The notes under the pieces were generated by a model. The model was given only the letters and a program-made list of their open reading frames with translations. It had not been told where the DNA came from and searched no databases. DNA of 64,000 nucleotides from Clarkia xantiana subsp. parviflora (Eukaryota > Streptophyta > Magnoliopsida > Myrtales > Onagraceae). The position numbers and the translations under genes are program-made. The stretch lies in NCBI GenBank assembly GCA_036873135.1, contig JAPTYO010000014.1, forward strand, positions 21,908,952 to 21,972,951, read 5' to 3'. Positions 25,201 through 38,700 of this stretch are shown here, piece after piece; the first letter of the stretch is position 1, and each line of letters begins with the position of its first letter.

Positions 25201-28200
25201 GGTCCGAGAGAGAGAAAGACCAGAGAGGAATGCAGCCACCCTGAACAAAGACCCAACAGGTCACAGGATGTCTTTGTTATCCAGCAAAGACAATAAGTAT
25301 GCATGGAAGTCTATTAATGATCTTGACCTTTCTAATTCTGATAGCTGCACTCCCAGTTATCGCCTGCTGCCAAAAGATGTACTGAGCATTGCCCATTGTT
25401 GTCTTAATTTTTTTTTTGAGATAATGATTCATAATCTAATGACCAAGTTTTTGTTCTGCAGTATCCTCTTCCATCTGTTAGTCACAGAACAATACGCGGT
25501 TCGGAAGTTCTGAATGATCATTGGGTATCTGTTACTTCTGGAAGTGAGGACTACTCATTCAAACACATGCGCAAAAATCAATATGAGGAAAGCTTGTTTC
25601 GCTGTGAAGATGACAGGTTAGAAGTTGTTTATTAAAAACTAAGATTCAGGCAAACCAATAGAAGATTAAATTATTGTTCTGCTTTAGTTTTACCTCTTCA
25701 GCTGAGCTCAAGGTAGTTTACCTTTACCATATTATTAACCCTTAATGAAGTACTAATATATCTTTGCTAATGCTTCAGGTTTGAACTGGACATGCTGTTA
25801 GAATCTGTAAATGTAACCACCAGGCGTGTGGAAGAACTATTAGATAAGATCAACAGCAATACAATCAAAACAGAGACTCCAATCCGAATCGAAGATCACT
25901 TGACAGGTTACAGGCTGCCCATTCTCTTTTTTGGATTTTCATCATAATTCAGTTCTTTATCAGTTTTGTGAGTCCTGTCTCATTCTTGTGGATGTTCAAC
26001 TTCTACTTCCTGTTTCAGCTATACACTTAAGGTGCATTGAACGTTTGTATGGTGACCATGGGCTGGACGTGATGGACGTCTTAAGAAAGAACGCTCACCT
26101 TGCTTTGCCTGTAATATTGACTCGACTCAAGCAGAAACAAGAAGAGTGGGCCAGATGTCGAACAGACTTTAATAAAGTCTGGGGTGAAATATATGCCAAA
26201 AACTACCATAAATCACTTGATCATCGAAGCTTCTACTTCAAGCAGCAAGATACGAAAAGTTTGAGCACTAAAGGTAATCAAATGGAGATTTTATATGTTA
26301 ATCTTTTGGGAGCTGTTGCACCTATATAACTCGATATATCTATGGTGTAACTTCTGAATCACATGTTCATTATATTTGCATCCTACCATTCATCTCAAAC
26401 AAGATTGAAGGATTTTGAAATTCATAACCATGAGATGCCAGTGCTTTTTTCTGGCCCAAAGTTTCAGTATTCTGCTTTATTGGTTATATTGCAAATAGGA
26501 GTTGTATAGGTTTTATTTTTATTCGTTTGTCCAGCTTTGGAAAACTCCCCTCTGGCTCGAATTCTTCATTCTGACTGCTTCTTTTCCTTGCATGTTATAG
26601 CCTTGTTGGTAGAAATTAAAGAAACTAGCGAGAAGAGGCGGAAGGAAGACGATGTACTGCTTGCCATCGCTGCTGGAAATAGACGAAATATCACTGCTGA
26701 CATGGAATTTGAATATCCAGACCCTGACATCCATGAAGATTTATATCAGCTTATAAAATACTCTTGCGCTGAAGTTTGTTCAGCTGAGCAAGTTGATAAG
26801 GTTATGAAGATCTGGAACACTTTCTTGGAGCCAATACTAGGTGTCACTTCTAGGCCTCAGGGTGCAGAGGATACAGAAGAAGTTGTGAAGGCAAATCCTC
26901 AAGCTATCTTAACTGGTCCTTCAAGTCCTGCAAAGACTTGGTTTAATGGAGATAATGGGGAAGCTGAAGACTGTTCACATAAAAAATCTCAGGAAAGTGA
27001 AGCTCAGAATCATTCATCTGGATCTAATGGTCGATTAGCTCATAAAAATGCTTCAGTTGCTGAGCAAAGTAACGGAAGAACTACCATAGAAGAAATGACA
27101 TCAGGTTTGAATTTTCGCTTGAAGTAAATAACTGTTTGCACTTTCTGTTAGTATATAAAATTACCGTAAAATCTGTAACGCTACTTATTGGACTAGCCTA
27201 GTGGCACAAGACCATCGAATTATCCTGCTATGACCTTAGCTGATTTAGTGGGGCTGGCTAAGCTTGTTCCGTAAAACGCGTCGTAACTCCTTACAAGTAA
27301 GCAAGTAAATTTGGCTCGAGATTTGATTATGAAGCATTTTCATTTTATTGGCTAGGTGCTGTTCCTGCAAAGCTGATTAATGCTGCTGGTGAAGCTAACA
27401 TTGAGAAGAGGCCCAGCAATGATGCTATACCTTCAACAGAGGTACAAATAAATGTAAATTAGTTTCTGGGTTAAAGGTTCTTCATTTCTTTCACATCATC
27501 ACAACCTTTTCATGCTGAGCTGATGTTAAAATATATTTTTCCTTAAAATTTGATTTTATTTGTTCAATTTGTCCCGGACTTTCCGAAACATTATTCTCTA
27601 AAAAATGTAGCGTGTTACAAATTTGCCCTCTAAATTTCTTGATTGTTTCCGTTGAAACTTCAGTTCACCTCCAGCCTTCAATAAATATACTGAATGTTTC
27701 AAGTCACATTATAGTTTATACATTCAGCTCCTTCTGGGTTTGATTCATGGCTTCGTGCCTGCAAATGGAAGGTAGTATATACAATTATTGTTTGAACTTG
27801 CACAAACCCTAATAGCTTGTGCTATGTTAATCTTTCTAATTCGGCTAGCTACTCAGTTGAAGGGTTTTTTGTTTTTGTTTTTTTTTTTTAAGTAAAATTT
27901 TAGTTGATATTTTATCTCTATGTTCATGTTTGTAGCGTGGTGACAGTAGTAGAGCAAATCCCTACTCGAATGGAGTGGTGAAAGACAGTGAAAGAGAAGA
28001 AGGCGAACTGTCTCCCAATGGAGATTTCGAGGAGGATAATTTCTTAGCTTACGTACAGACAAAGCCACACTCCGTAAAAAGGCAAAAAGATGATTCTTCC
28101 AACAAGCAGTACCAAACCAAACACGGCGAACCCGAGGTCTGTACAGGAGGTGGAGGAAACGAGGTTGAGGGTGATGATGAAGGCGAGGAAAGCCCACAGA

Positions 28201-30626
28201 GAACGTCTGAAGAGAGCTCTGAAAATGGTGATGTTTCTGCAAGTGAATCTGGCGATGCCGAGGATCGATCACGTGATCAAGACAATAAAGCTGAGAGTGA
28301 AGGTGAGGCCGAAGGAGTTGCAGATGCCCATGAGGCTGAAGGAGACGGGGCTGTGGTAGCTAGTTCGGAGCGGTTTCTGGTGAATGTGAAGCCTCTGGTG
28401 AAGTATGTGCCTCGAGCATTGTATGATAAGGGAAGAGATTCTCGGGTTTTCTATGGGAACGATTCATTCTATGTGCTGTTTCGGCTTCATCAGGTTTGTC
28501 TTAGCACTTGTGTCAGAAAAAAAAAAAATCAAATTTTGAGCTAGCAGAGTCGTGCAATTTTGGTTGTTTCATTGATGCTTGATCATCTCTCCTTTGGTAG
28601 ATTCTATATGAGCGGATACAGTCAGCAAAGATAAACTCCTCATCTGCGGAGAGGAAATGGAAGACTTCAAGTGATGCTAGTCCTACCGATTCTTATGCAA
28701 GGTAATTTAGATTGTAAGATCAATTCTTAATGAAACATTAGCCTAGTAACCTGTTACTTGACATGGTAGCATGATTGTGTCAAGAATCATGACAACAGAG
28801 AAAAAAACATGTTATGTGTTTTTCTCTAAAAATTAGGCAATTTCATAGCAGTAATCACAAAATTGACAGGACTTTGGCACAAATACGACATGAATGAATA
28901 ATTTTGAGTAACTGGGAACTCTTGAGTTTCAGGTTTATGACTGCCCTCTACAATTTACTCGATGGCTCTTCAGACAATACAAAGTTCGAGGATGATTGTC
29001 GAGCTATTATAGGGACGCAGTCGTATGTTTTGTTCACATTGGATAAGTTGATCTACAAGTTGGTAAAACAGGTCAGAGATATATCCGTTTTTTCTCATTT
29101 ATGTTTGATAATTGTTTAGACCACACATTTAGAGAGTTGTGATTTATCAAGTCAATTGATCTAATATGTCTGATATATATATTTTAATTTGCCTCAGCTC
29201 CAAGCAGTTGCAACTGACGAAATCGACAACAAGCTGCTCCAATTATATGCATACGAAAGATCGAGGAAGCGGGGAAAATTCATTGATGCTGTTTATCATG
29301 AAAACACTCGTGTCCTCCTCCATGATGAGAATATATATCGAATAGAATGTGTCAGTTCCGCGCGCTTATTTAATGCATCAAGGTTCTTCTGATTTCATAT
29401 CCAGTTCATTACTAATTTGACTCTGATTGTTTCATTCTTTTTCTTTTTTCTGCAGTTACCTTCACCATCTCGTTTATCTATTCAACTTATGGACAGTGGC
29501 CATGATAAACCCGAAGTGACTGCAGTCTCCATCGACCCCAATTTTGCAGCTTATCTGCAGAATGACTTCCTCCCTGTCCTTCCTGACAGAAAGGAAAAGC
29601 TTGGGGTCTTCTTGAAGAGGTAACAAAATTACAAAATCGAGTGTCCATTTCTTTAAGTTAGATGATAAAGATAATAATGCTTACCTGTGTTCTTGCAGGA
29701 ACAAACGCAAAATTCCAATTCCTGATGAAAGTCAAGTCACTGAAGGACTCAAAGTTGTCAATGGTCTTGAGTGTAAGATTTCTTGCACTACCTCTAAGGT
29801 ATGCTACATATCTCTGTTTTTCTTCTTCTCTCCAATTTGTTTAGGTGCTTATATTCATTTAGTTAAATCAGATTTAGGCCCTGAACATGATCAAGTTTAT
29901 CTTGCCGAACTTACTGAATTCTGCTAGAAATTGCAAATGATAATATACAAGGTTAAGAACCTAAAAATAGTCCCAACTATAGGTCATGTTCCTAATCGCA
30001 TGTTCCAGATTTCAACGTTGATATTCAGTGTACCAACTATCAGATTGGTTTTTTTTTTTTTTTTGGGTCAAAACTATCAGATTGGTTGATTTCCACTTTT
30101 TTCTCTTCAAATTGACGGAACCAAAACATATTTTTTAAGCATCAAATAAGGTTAAACCATGAGAAACAAATATGATACTTTGGAAAACTGGGAAGCAACA
30201 TATTTTTATTGCTTACGAGGCCAAAATAAGCCAAAAAAAGTGTCAAACAACAAATCTGATAGTTAGAACACCGAAAATCAACTTTTAAAATCTGGGACAT
30301 CAATTAGCAACATGGCATATAGTGGGACTGTTTTTAGGTTCTTAACCCTATTATAAATTTTCAAAAGTCATTCGCTGCATAGACCACTTTTTTTGGTATA
30401 ATTTTCCATGGTAACAATTGTTGTTACCGATAAGTTGGAGAGTTTCTGAATATATTTTGCACACTCATAGGTTTCATACGTATTGGACACCGAAGATGTC
30501 TTGTTCCGGAAGAAAAAGAAAGACAATGATGTCCAGAAATCCAGCTCTTGCCATAACCAAGCCAAGTCCTCAAATGGCAGTTCCTCGAGGATGGAGCGGT
30601 TTCACAGAATGCTTTCCGGTTCATAA
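22298..30626 (+). CDS. SIN3-like transcriptional corepressor (paired amphipathic helix protein)
   Basis: Scaffold of a histone deacetylase complex; acts in the nucleus, where PAH domains bind repressors and the central domain binds the HDAC. Exons placed at 22298-22371, 22882-23037, 23145-23331, 23405-23503, 23600-23752, 23822-24143, 24381-24517, 24602-24677, 24893-24922, 25107-25378, 25462-25616, 25779-25906, 26019-26273, 26601-27104, 27356-27441, 27936-28493, 28601-28701, 28933-29071, 29198-29350, 29456-29619, 29699-29798 and 30471-30626; phases agree throughout and give 1334 aa, close to Arabidopsis SNL proteins (about 1330-1370). The start [13 protein letters not shown] is the family's usual N-terminus. 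PAH1 lies near residues 40-105 ([16 protein letters not shown]), PAH2 near 126-195 ([14 protein letters not shown]), PAH3 near 333-402 ([19 protein letters not shown]). The HDAC-interacting domain is near 475-575 ([35 protein letters not shown]). The acidic region in exon 16 and the C-terminal SIN3 domain follow. No frame break seen. Confidence 0.95.
29949..30349. mobile_element. TIR element E2 in the last intron of the SIN3-like gene
   Basis: Termini GGTTAAGAACCTAAAAA and its inverse (TTTTTAGGTTCTTAACC) with about 70 bp of imperfect inverted repeat: AGTCCCAACTATAGG left, CATATAGTGGGACT right. About 400 bp, no coding capacity. Shares the AGGGTTAAGAACCT terminus with E3-E5. Flanks ATAATATAC and ATTATAAAT agree only 6/9, so the target duplication is uncertain. 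Confidence 0.8.
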
Positions 30627-32687
30627 TTTTTCGGTTATTGAATCCGGGTACGTTCTTAAATCTCACCCTGGAAATCAAAATCCAATTTTGTGGTGTTCCA
30701 TTAGATATTGATGACTCAGTACATAATGCTGCTGCAGTAGTGAGAAAAGTGGTATTGTAGCAAATTCTTTAGAGTGGGATGGAATGGATTGGTAACAAAA
30801 AGAGGCAGAAAGAGTGGTATCGACATGATCTTTTAATGAGGTGATCGAATCGCTGTCTGACCGATGAATAAATGGGTTCGAAAGAGGAAAATGGGTGTGG
30901 ATACTGAATTGTTTATGTATAGAGTTTTCTCAGATGTAAAATTTAGAGATTTACTTTAAAGTTTCCATTTTCTTTTATCCGAACTGAATGTAGAAGTGAT
31001 GATGGATGGTATAGTTTTTATTATATGTCAAAACTCAAAAGTGAAATTTTCTTTTCATTTGCTCTCTGTTTCGTTTAGACAATGATGATTTCCCCTATCA
31101 ATAATTAGTCTTATTCAGTCGTGAAATTGAATGGCTTTGGTTACTTATCAATTTGATAAATATTGCAGCATGTGTTTAAATGTTTTAAGCGGGAAAGTTG
31201 TAAAGTGGGTCTCATTTTATGCCGCCGACCCAGGAATTAGTTATTAGCCGGCCAAACTTTACATACGTGCTTGTTATTTAATCTTGTTTATATATAATAA
31301 ATAAATAAATAATGTTTTAACTATATTAATTAATCCCAACCTCTCCCTAGGTACACCATTCTTGAACTAACTTAAATAAGTAGCAGCAACTAGCAATGAT
31401 ACAAAAGTGGAAAATGTTTGTGACTGAGGGAGGGACAAAGTTTGTAATTTTTAATTAGGGTTAAGAATGAAAGGTATTTTACTAGCCTCATTTCATCTGC
31501 ATTTTTTTCTTTCAAATTTGAATTCAGGTATGCTTTCACTTTCTTTACTTACATTATCATTATTATTAGTACATAATAATAACACTAATCATAATAATAA
31601 TTTCGGGAGAGATTTGTATATGAGAATTGTTTATACATAGATGAAAGCATGCTAAGTTGGACTTCCTTAACAACCATGCATGCTTATAAAAAGAAAAGCA
31701 GGAATGATAGAATGGACTTACAAAAAGGAGGGAATAAATATGGTGAAAAGATGGTTAGAAACTATTAATTAAATAAAAACTATAGAATTAGCTTAGTTTA
31801 GTATTGAATCAATGTTAGTTATAGCTTGATATGTTGGAAAATAAACGTCAAGAGGGACATAATATATAGCTTTGCAACTTAAATAAGATTCGCTCAAGAT
31901 CTTATATATCAGCATCTCTCTTTTTTAACTACTTTGTTTTCTTTATCCCTTTCATTATCTTACTAAATTTAGATGAAAACTAGTTTTTTTTTTGGCCAAA
32001 AGATGAAAACTAGTTATTTATTCGCATTTTACCAAAATTCTAGAAAACTGAAATAATGTGAAACGTTTATTTATACTAATGCTTTTTAAAGTTTAAATTT
32101 AAATGATTTCCTAACATTTAATCAAGCAGAATTACAATTCTTTTAGACTAGTAAGTAGTAAGTACATCTATCTAATTTCCACTCGAAGAATTGATGATGA
32201 AATACTTCCTTGGCGAATTTGCAAACCGCATAAAAAAAACTTATTGACGTGATATTTTTAATTTATTTATGGTTTCATTGTTTACTATACAATCAATAAA
32301 AAACCGATATTATTATATAAAATTTTGATTAAAAAAAGAAGTAAATATATACTAAAAAGGAGTCACTAGCTAAACACATTATTTTTTAGGCGGACAATCT
32401 ATATAAATAAGGTGGCAACGATATAATTTACTCGTTAAATTTAAGAATAACTTAATTATATATATATCTGATGGACTAGTATTTTGGAATGAGAGAATAG
32501 GTTAGCATGGCTCCTTCCTTCCCTTATCTTTCCTGAATTAAACAAGCAATATTTGTATTGACTTATTTGAGTGTGCAATCCAAATGGAGAATGTAGAGCT
32601 AGCTATATATATATAAAGCTAGAGCAATTAATATTGCATGCTCAACATAAGTGAAGAATTAATAGAGATCACTTGAAGAGACCTGCT
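30627..32687. other. SIN3-like 3' flank and AT-rich spacer
   Basis: The first few hundred bases are presumably 3' UTR (possible poly(A) signals near 30700-31100 not resolved). The rest is AT-rich with ATT/AAT repeats (31555-31610) and a TAAATAAATAAATAA run near 31300. No gene, RNA or TE end recognised. Confidence 0.6.
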
Positions 32688-33012
32688 ATGTCCTCCAGAC
32701 AGTAGCATAATTTAAGGTTGTTCGGTTTCGAGCTGAACCCTGCTATGTCCAATGATCATGTCAATGAATTTAGGTGCAGTGAAGAAGAAGAATAAGAAGT
32801 TGGAGTGCGAGTACTGCTTTAAGGAGTTTGCGAATATTCAGGCACTTGGTGGTCACCAAAACGCCCACAAGAAAGAGAGGTTGAAGAAGAAGAATGATGA
32901 TTACTATCTGCAACAACAACCCTACCTTCAACAGCACCATGACCACTACTACTTAATGTCGTCTTCTTCTTGGCAGATCAACTCTAGTCAGGGCCGGCCC
33001 CAGAGAAATTGA
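32688..33012 (+). pseudogene. Broken single C2H2 zinc-finger gene (GIS/ZFP5-type)
   Basis: A start at 32688 opens MSSRQ, then TAG, then [12 protein letters not shown] and [15 protein letters not shown] up to a second stop; the LFGFEL-type motif is typical near the N-terminus of plant GIS/ZFP5/6/8 regulators. In another frame from 32752 comes the C2H2 finger [27 protein letters not shown] with both Cys, both His and the plant QALGGH signature. The frame change lies in the GAAGAAGAAG run at 32778-32790. The remaining C-terminus is lost at a transposon insertion at 32989. An in-frame stop, a frameshift and a truncation make this a pseudogene, although a short finger-only peptide from 32752 could still be translated. 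Confidence 0.8.
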
Positions 33013-33666
33013 GGCTTAAAGCTATAATTTGCCTTTATATTTTTTTTTTCAAAATATTTAAAATTGACTATTCATTATAAGTTTTATTTAAAATTTATTT
33101 TTTTAGCTTTTAAAGAAGTAAATTTGCTAATTAAATGTTTATACTTGATTTTTTTTCTAAATATTAATTTTCAATTAATATTATAGCTACTCTATTTAAC
33201 AATTCTAGAGATATAGGTAAAATTTTATTAATTTCATATTTGAAAAGCTTTTTTCAACTAAAGCGGCAGTTACATGAGTTGTTAAATTATGCTATAAGTA
33301 ATATATGTATTCATAAAAGAATAAAGTTTTTTTATCTTTGAAAACATAAAATCAAACTAAAAAAATAAAGAATAAAAACAAGCGTGCTATATCCATTAAT
33401 TAATTGTTAAGTGGTAAAGGAATTATTAATTGCTAAAAAAAAAATTATAGCCAACAACGGCTGAAACAAATTATAGCATATGTAATTAATTATTTAAATG
33501 ATCATAATTAGTCAATTATTGCCTTATCTATGATGGCATTTTAGACCAAAAAAATCAATCTAAAAAAAACCACAAGAGGGCTTAACTATGTCATATAATA
33601 AAGGAGGCCTCTTAAACTTGGGGCAAAAAGCCCTAACTTTACTGGCTTTACCCTTAGGCCGGCCTT
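32989..33666. mobile_element. Non-autonomous DNA transposon with GGCCGGCC termini
   Basis: Left end CAGGGCCGGCCC, right end TAGGCCGGCCTTG, inverse of each other with two mismatches, 678 bp apart; the interior is AT-rich without coding capacity. CAGGGCCGGCCC-type ends are known to me from plant hAT-like non-autonomous elements, but the 8-bp target duplication expected for hAT was not found (ACTCTAGT versus GCCATATG). Confidence 0.65.
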
Positions 33667-35459
33667 GGCCATATGTCATTCAGAAGGTTTCATCTCTATT
33701 TTCTCATGAAAAAATCCGCAGAGCATCGTAGGAAAAGTTATAACTCTTAGATAATAATATTTAAGAGTAAATAATATATTGTAGTATATTAAATGAAACA
33801 AATAATTATTATGTAGAAATGAAAATTATAAACATTATTTAATAACATAAAAGCTAACGTGATAATCCTTTTTTTATTGTACATTATATTTCTATTGTAT
33901 AAGCCCAACAACTCCATAATTCATCTTAGAGCATAAATCGCCAATTTTACCGCATAATATTTTTTAAATTTAATCAAGTAGAGTTATAGTTTTCTAGATT
34001 TCTGATTTCAACCTATTATTATTATTAGTATTATTATTATTTTGCCACTGATTTCAACCTATTGTTGTTTTTAGTTAGGTTCATAACTAAGAAGTGATGA
34101 AGGGTCAGATTAGGTAGCCACCACACTGACCTGCTCCACTAATTACGATAAGTTGCTGAACAAGAAAGGAAGGGCAAGGTAAAGGTTGTATTCTATTAAT
34201 TAATAAAATTTATTAACAGTTAATTGCGGTATATTTATTTTATATAAAAATACATGAGAAATATAAATCTGGGATCATAAAGAAAATATTTAGTTATAAA
34301 TAAGATAATTCTGAATTCTATATCTTTATGAGAAATAACTATTCTTAATATTCCTCCTAAAATTAATATTTCATTTCTCATTCTGTATCTTTATTCCATA
34401 TTTTTCATTCATTATTTAATTAATTAATTAATTCTTGTTTGTCTAATATGTTTGGCTTTGAACATAAAAGCCCTAGTATTACTATTGAATATTTGAAATA
34501 ACTAAATCATGGTAGCTGCTTGATCTTTAATTTTTTATTATTGCGAGGGAATAATAATGAGTAGCAATGATTTGACAATTTTACACTAAAAAGCAAGGCA
34601 AATGGGATTAAGTCATTATTAACATCTAACATGGAAAGTTAATTAAATTCATAATCAATGTCACAGCTAGCAGTAGCACTGGCAGTGCCAAGTTGATTCA
34701 GATTTGATTATTGATTGATTTCCATCATCATTGATAGATATATCATAATATAACGAGAAAAAAAAGATATATCATAATATAATATGTATTCTAAAATATT
34801 TATCATCGTCATATTAATTAATTACTAAATTTCCGATACGTATTTGCATAATAAAATTATGTATTCATAATTTATCATCGTTAGACTCGAGTAGACACAT
34901 TAATATTACTAGAAGATTGCATCGGTTAGTCCAATTAAAATTAAAAAAATATTAATCTCGCAAACATTCATAATAAATATCTTTCAAAATATAAAACCTA
35001 GCAAGTACCAATTGATTAACAAAATTTAATTATTAATTAATAATTAACAGGCATATTTTGGAAAATAATAACAATAGGCATATTGATTTTTATACACTTA
35101 TCTCATAGATAAGTAGTCACAACCAAATTCGATTTTGCCCGTTAAATTTTAGGCCAAGATTTTAGCCTCTTAATCAATTAATTACTTTAACATAATATGG
35201 TATATATTTCAACTTTCAAACGTACTTAAATTATTATTGGTTTTTTTCTTTTGAAAAATCATATATTTTCATATAATAATAATGGTGATTAACTCTAATT
35301 ATGAGCGACTAATAAGGGTAAAAAAAAAAAAAAAAAAATGCTGCTAATCCAAATGGCGCGCAACTTTACGTAAGACTAGAGTCAGCAGGGTGCGTAATGC
35401 GCACGAGGCGCAACACTGACTGTGCCGTTTACTTGTTCTTCATCGACTTCAGGGAGATT
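33667..35459. other. AT-rich spacer, no gene recognised
   Basis: Strongly AT-rich with several TTA/TAA microsatellite-like runs (34010-34050, 34420-34435) and an 18-A run near 35322. No coding exon or RNA gene seen on either strand. Confidence 0.65.
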
Positions 35460-35731
35460 TTGAACTGACAGTCAGTATACAGTCCATCACTTTCGCCTCC
35501 AATTTGTCGCCGCTTTCCCTCTCTCTCTCCGACTCCGTCTCCTCTCCTTGGAATCTCCAGCTTCAAGGGAGGTCCAGCCCTACCAGCTTCATAGGGCTTA
35601 TCAGTTGAATCCGGCGTCCGACCGGAATCATAATTGAATCGATGAAATCGGTGCCGTCATGTGAGTTCTGGTGATTCGGTGTCGGACTTCCGCTGTATTT
35701 CTGTCGGAGTTCAGTACTGGTCATTCTAGAA

Positions 35732-38700
35732 ATGCCAGCTCACAGATCGAAGTCCGAGAAGCACGATGCGGCGAAGCAGCTCCGGCGGGATCCTTACGAG
35801 GTCCTTGCTATCCCACAAAGCTCCACTGATCAGGAAATCAAGAGCGCTTACCGCAAAATGGCTCTCAAGTATGAAAATATGTTCATTTCTAGTGCCTACT
35901 CTTTATTTGGGAAGGGTAATTGATTTGCCGTGTGAATTATGTTGGATTGTTTTTTTTCTTCGGATGGCCAAAATACGGTGTGTTGATAGTTCTTTCAATG
36001 AACATATGTGCTGTTTGCGCTTAATTGCATCTTAGATTCATCTATTCAAGAAGTAACTCTGAGTCCATATTAATCCTGTTTTAGACTGAAGGGTCTCTGT
36101 ATTTTTGAATCTTGTCATATACAAAGAATAGTAGAGGGGTCTTCTTTTCCTGTGACGGTGTAAAATCAACTCTAAGCTTGTAGTGCTAAATTTAGTATCA
36201 TGAATCCTCAGGTACCACCCTGATAAGAATACAAATGATCCCAAAGCAGCAGATATGTTTCAGGAGGTTACGTTTTCCTATAATATCTTATCTGATCCCG
36301 AAAAGCGACGGCAATATGACAGTGCCGGTTTTGAGGTGAGTTCAACTGTGAAGCTTTTCTATGTCACTTCTGTTAACTGATGAGGAAGTTTAAGGCTTTT
36401 GCCTGAGATTTTCTTCACGTGAAAAGAATGTTGACCTCTTGTGTATAGGCCGTGGAATCAGAAAGCCAAGAGCTAGAGTTGGATCTTTCGAGTTTGGGAG
36501 CTATGAATACCATGTTTGCTGCACTTTTTAGGTAATGTTTATCCAATACACTGTTTGGTTTTCCCTTGCAACTAGTTTTAGCATTGTTCGAGTTTGATCC
36601 TAAGAGGTTTTCCTTGATTTTTGTTTTCTAATTTTTGTGGTGCTTTGCGGAGTCCAGTAAACTTGGTGTACCTATTAAGACAACTGTATCAGCAATGATC
36701 TTGGAAGAGGCGCTCAATGGAATGGTAGAAATTCGTCCTCTTCCACTTGGTCTACCTCTTTCCAAGAAGGTAAGGTGTCTCTTCCATGTGGTATCCATGT
36801 TGATTTTATCATTTCTGCTTCATTATGTTTAATTTTTTGTCCTCTTCAACAGGTTGATAAGCAATGTGCTCACTTCTATTCGGTCTCAATAACAGAGGAG
36901 GATGCACGAGCTGGATTTGTATGTCAAGTGCAGTCAATAGATAAAAGCAAATTCAAGGTCATTTTTCATAACCATTTGAAAATATTCATTAAGCTGGTTT
37001 TCTTATCCTTTTATCTTTTCTGCTTGTGCGACAAAGGAATACAGTCCCGTTCACGTAACATGCAACTTTGATTACAAACAATGAAAATCTGTTCTTCTGT
37101 TGGTCATCCAAGATCATAAGGAACTCCATTCTGACCTTATCATCATTATCTGTTTATTTTTCAAACCCTCAATCATCAAACAAGATATTATTTTATTATG
37201 GAGGTTTGAGCCTGATAGTGAGTTCAACTGATTCGGGAATTGGTTGTTATGGTGTTCAATGTTTCAATAAGTTTTCACATAGTCTGGTTGTATGATTCAC
37301 TTAACTTTCTGCTTAAATGAATTGTGATTTGTAGCTAACTAGTTCCCTTCTTGCAGTTGTTGTACTTTGACCGAGACGAGAACGGTGGACTAAGCCTCGC
37401 ATTACAGGTGCTTGCATTTCCTTCTCTTGGTAATTTTTTCTTGTGTTAATTTATTTCTGGTTTCTTCAACTGCTGTAGTTGGATATCATGAATTTGTCGG
37501 AAAACTCTATTATCACCATTTAGTAGCATAGACTTAAAAAACAGCTATATGCTGAAACCGGCCTCGCTTTTATGATACCATTTTTTAATACCAATGTTTT
37601 CAAATACAAGGATTCATGTTTATATGACGTATGAAATGATGGTCTGAACCTGTGTAGGAGGATAGCACGAAAAGTGGGAAGATTGCATCCGCTGGAATGT
37701 TTTTTCTTGGGTTTCCCGTCTACCGATTTGACCAAACAGGTCCTTCGGTAAGCTAATGATGGAGAAAAAGGCATTGTTCGAGATTACCTATTGGAATTTC
37801 CTCTCCTTTATTTCTCAGTATGATTGTTGGTATATTATCCAGGTAAGTGCAAAAGATCCCGATTCTGCTTTCTTCAAAAAGTTGGATGGATTTCAACAAT
37901 GTGAAATAAGTGAACTGAAGGCTGGATTACATGTATTTGCTGTCTACGGTGAGTCTGTCTAGTGTCATTATCAATTTACTACACTAAAAGTAACCAAAAT
38001 ATTGATTTGGATGAAGATCTTAATATTTCTTAATATTCAAATCTGGATCCTATTCAAGCTTTTCTTATGGTTTCCGAAAGTTGCATCATTTAAAGAAAAA
38101 GGCTGTATCCTAATATCCTTCATAGAAGGTCAAGTGGCCACCTGTTCTTGCATATGGAGCATAATATCATCTTTTTTTTTTCTTGTTATTTTCAGTAGAT
38201 TTTATTCTCAGGAGTGTAGCTATTCATCACCTTACATGTTACTGCCATCTATTTTGAAACTTCTAGGTGACAACTTTTTCAAAAGTGCAAGCTACACAAT
38301 AGAAGCTGTTAGTGCTGCACCTTTTTCTGAGGAGAAGCAAAACCTCAGAGAGGTGGAAGCTCAGATACTTACGAAAAGAGCAGAACTATCAAAATTCGAA
38401 AGTGAATATCGAGAGGTCATGATTCATACTTAGTCAGTTTGTTTCTTTTTACATGTCCTTATTCTTTTACTGATTTTCTGCATGCTTTTGACAGGTATTG
38501 GCACAGTTTACGCAGATGACTAGCCGATACGCACAAGAGATGCAAGAGGTTAGTTTTTACTTGATTAAACATCAATATGGCCATTCGTTTTTCTTAGTTT
38601 CGACTTCCATTTGGCTTCTTTAAATTTACTTCTCTGTGTGGGATTGATTGGTGGTGATATTCGTCACCTCGTTCAATAATTTAAAGAATAAACTGATGGG

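Noticed and set aside
27853..28272. Antisense open frame of 139 codons under SIN3-like exon 16
   Set aside because: Complement of an acidic, GAA/GAG-rich exon; His/Pro-rich by-product with no motif.
37740..37741. GT at 37740 as exon-7 donor of the J-protein gene
   Set aside because: Joining from there to 37843 breaks the frame; the donor at 37748 keeps it and gives the family sequence AKDPDSAFFKKLDG.
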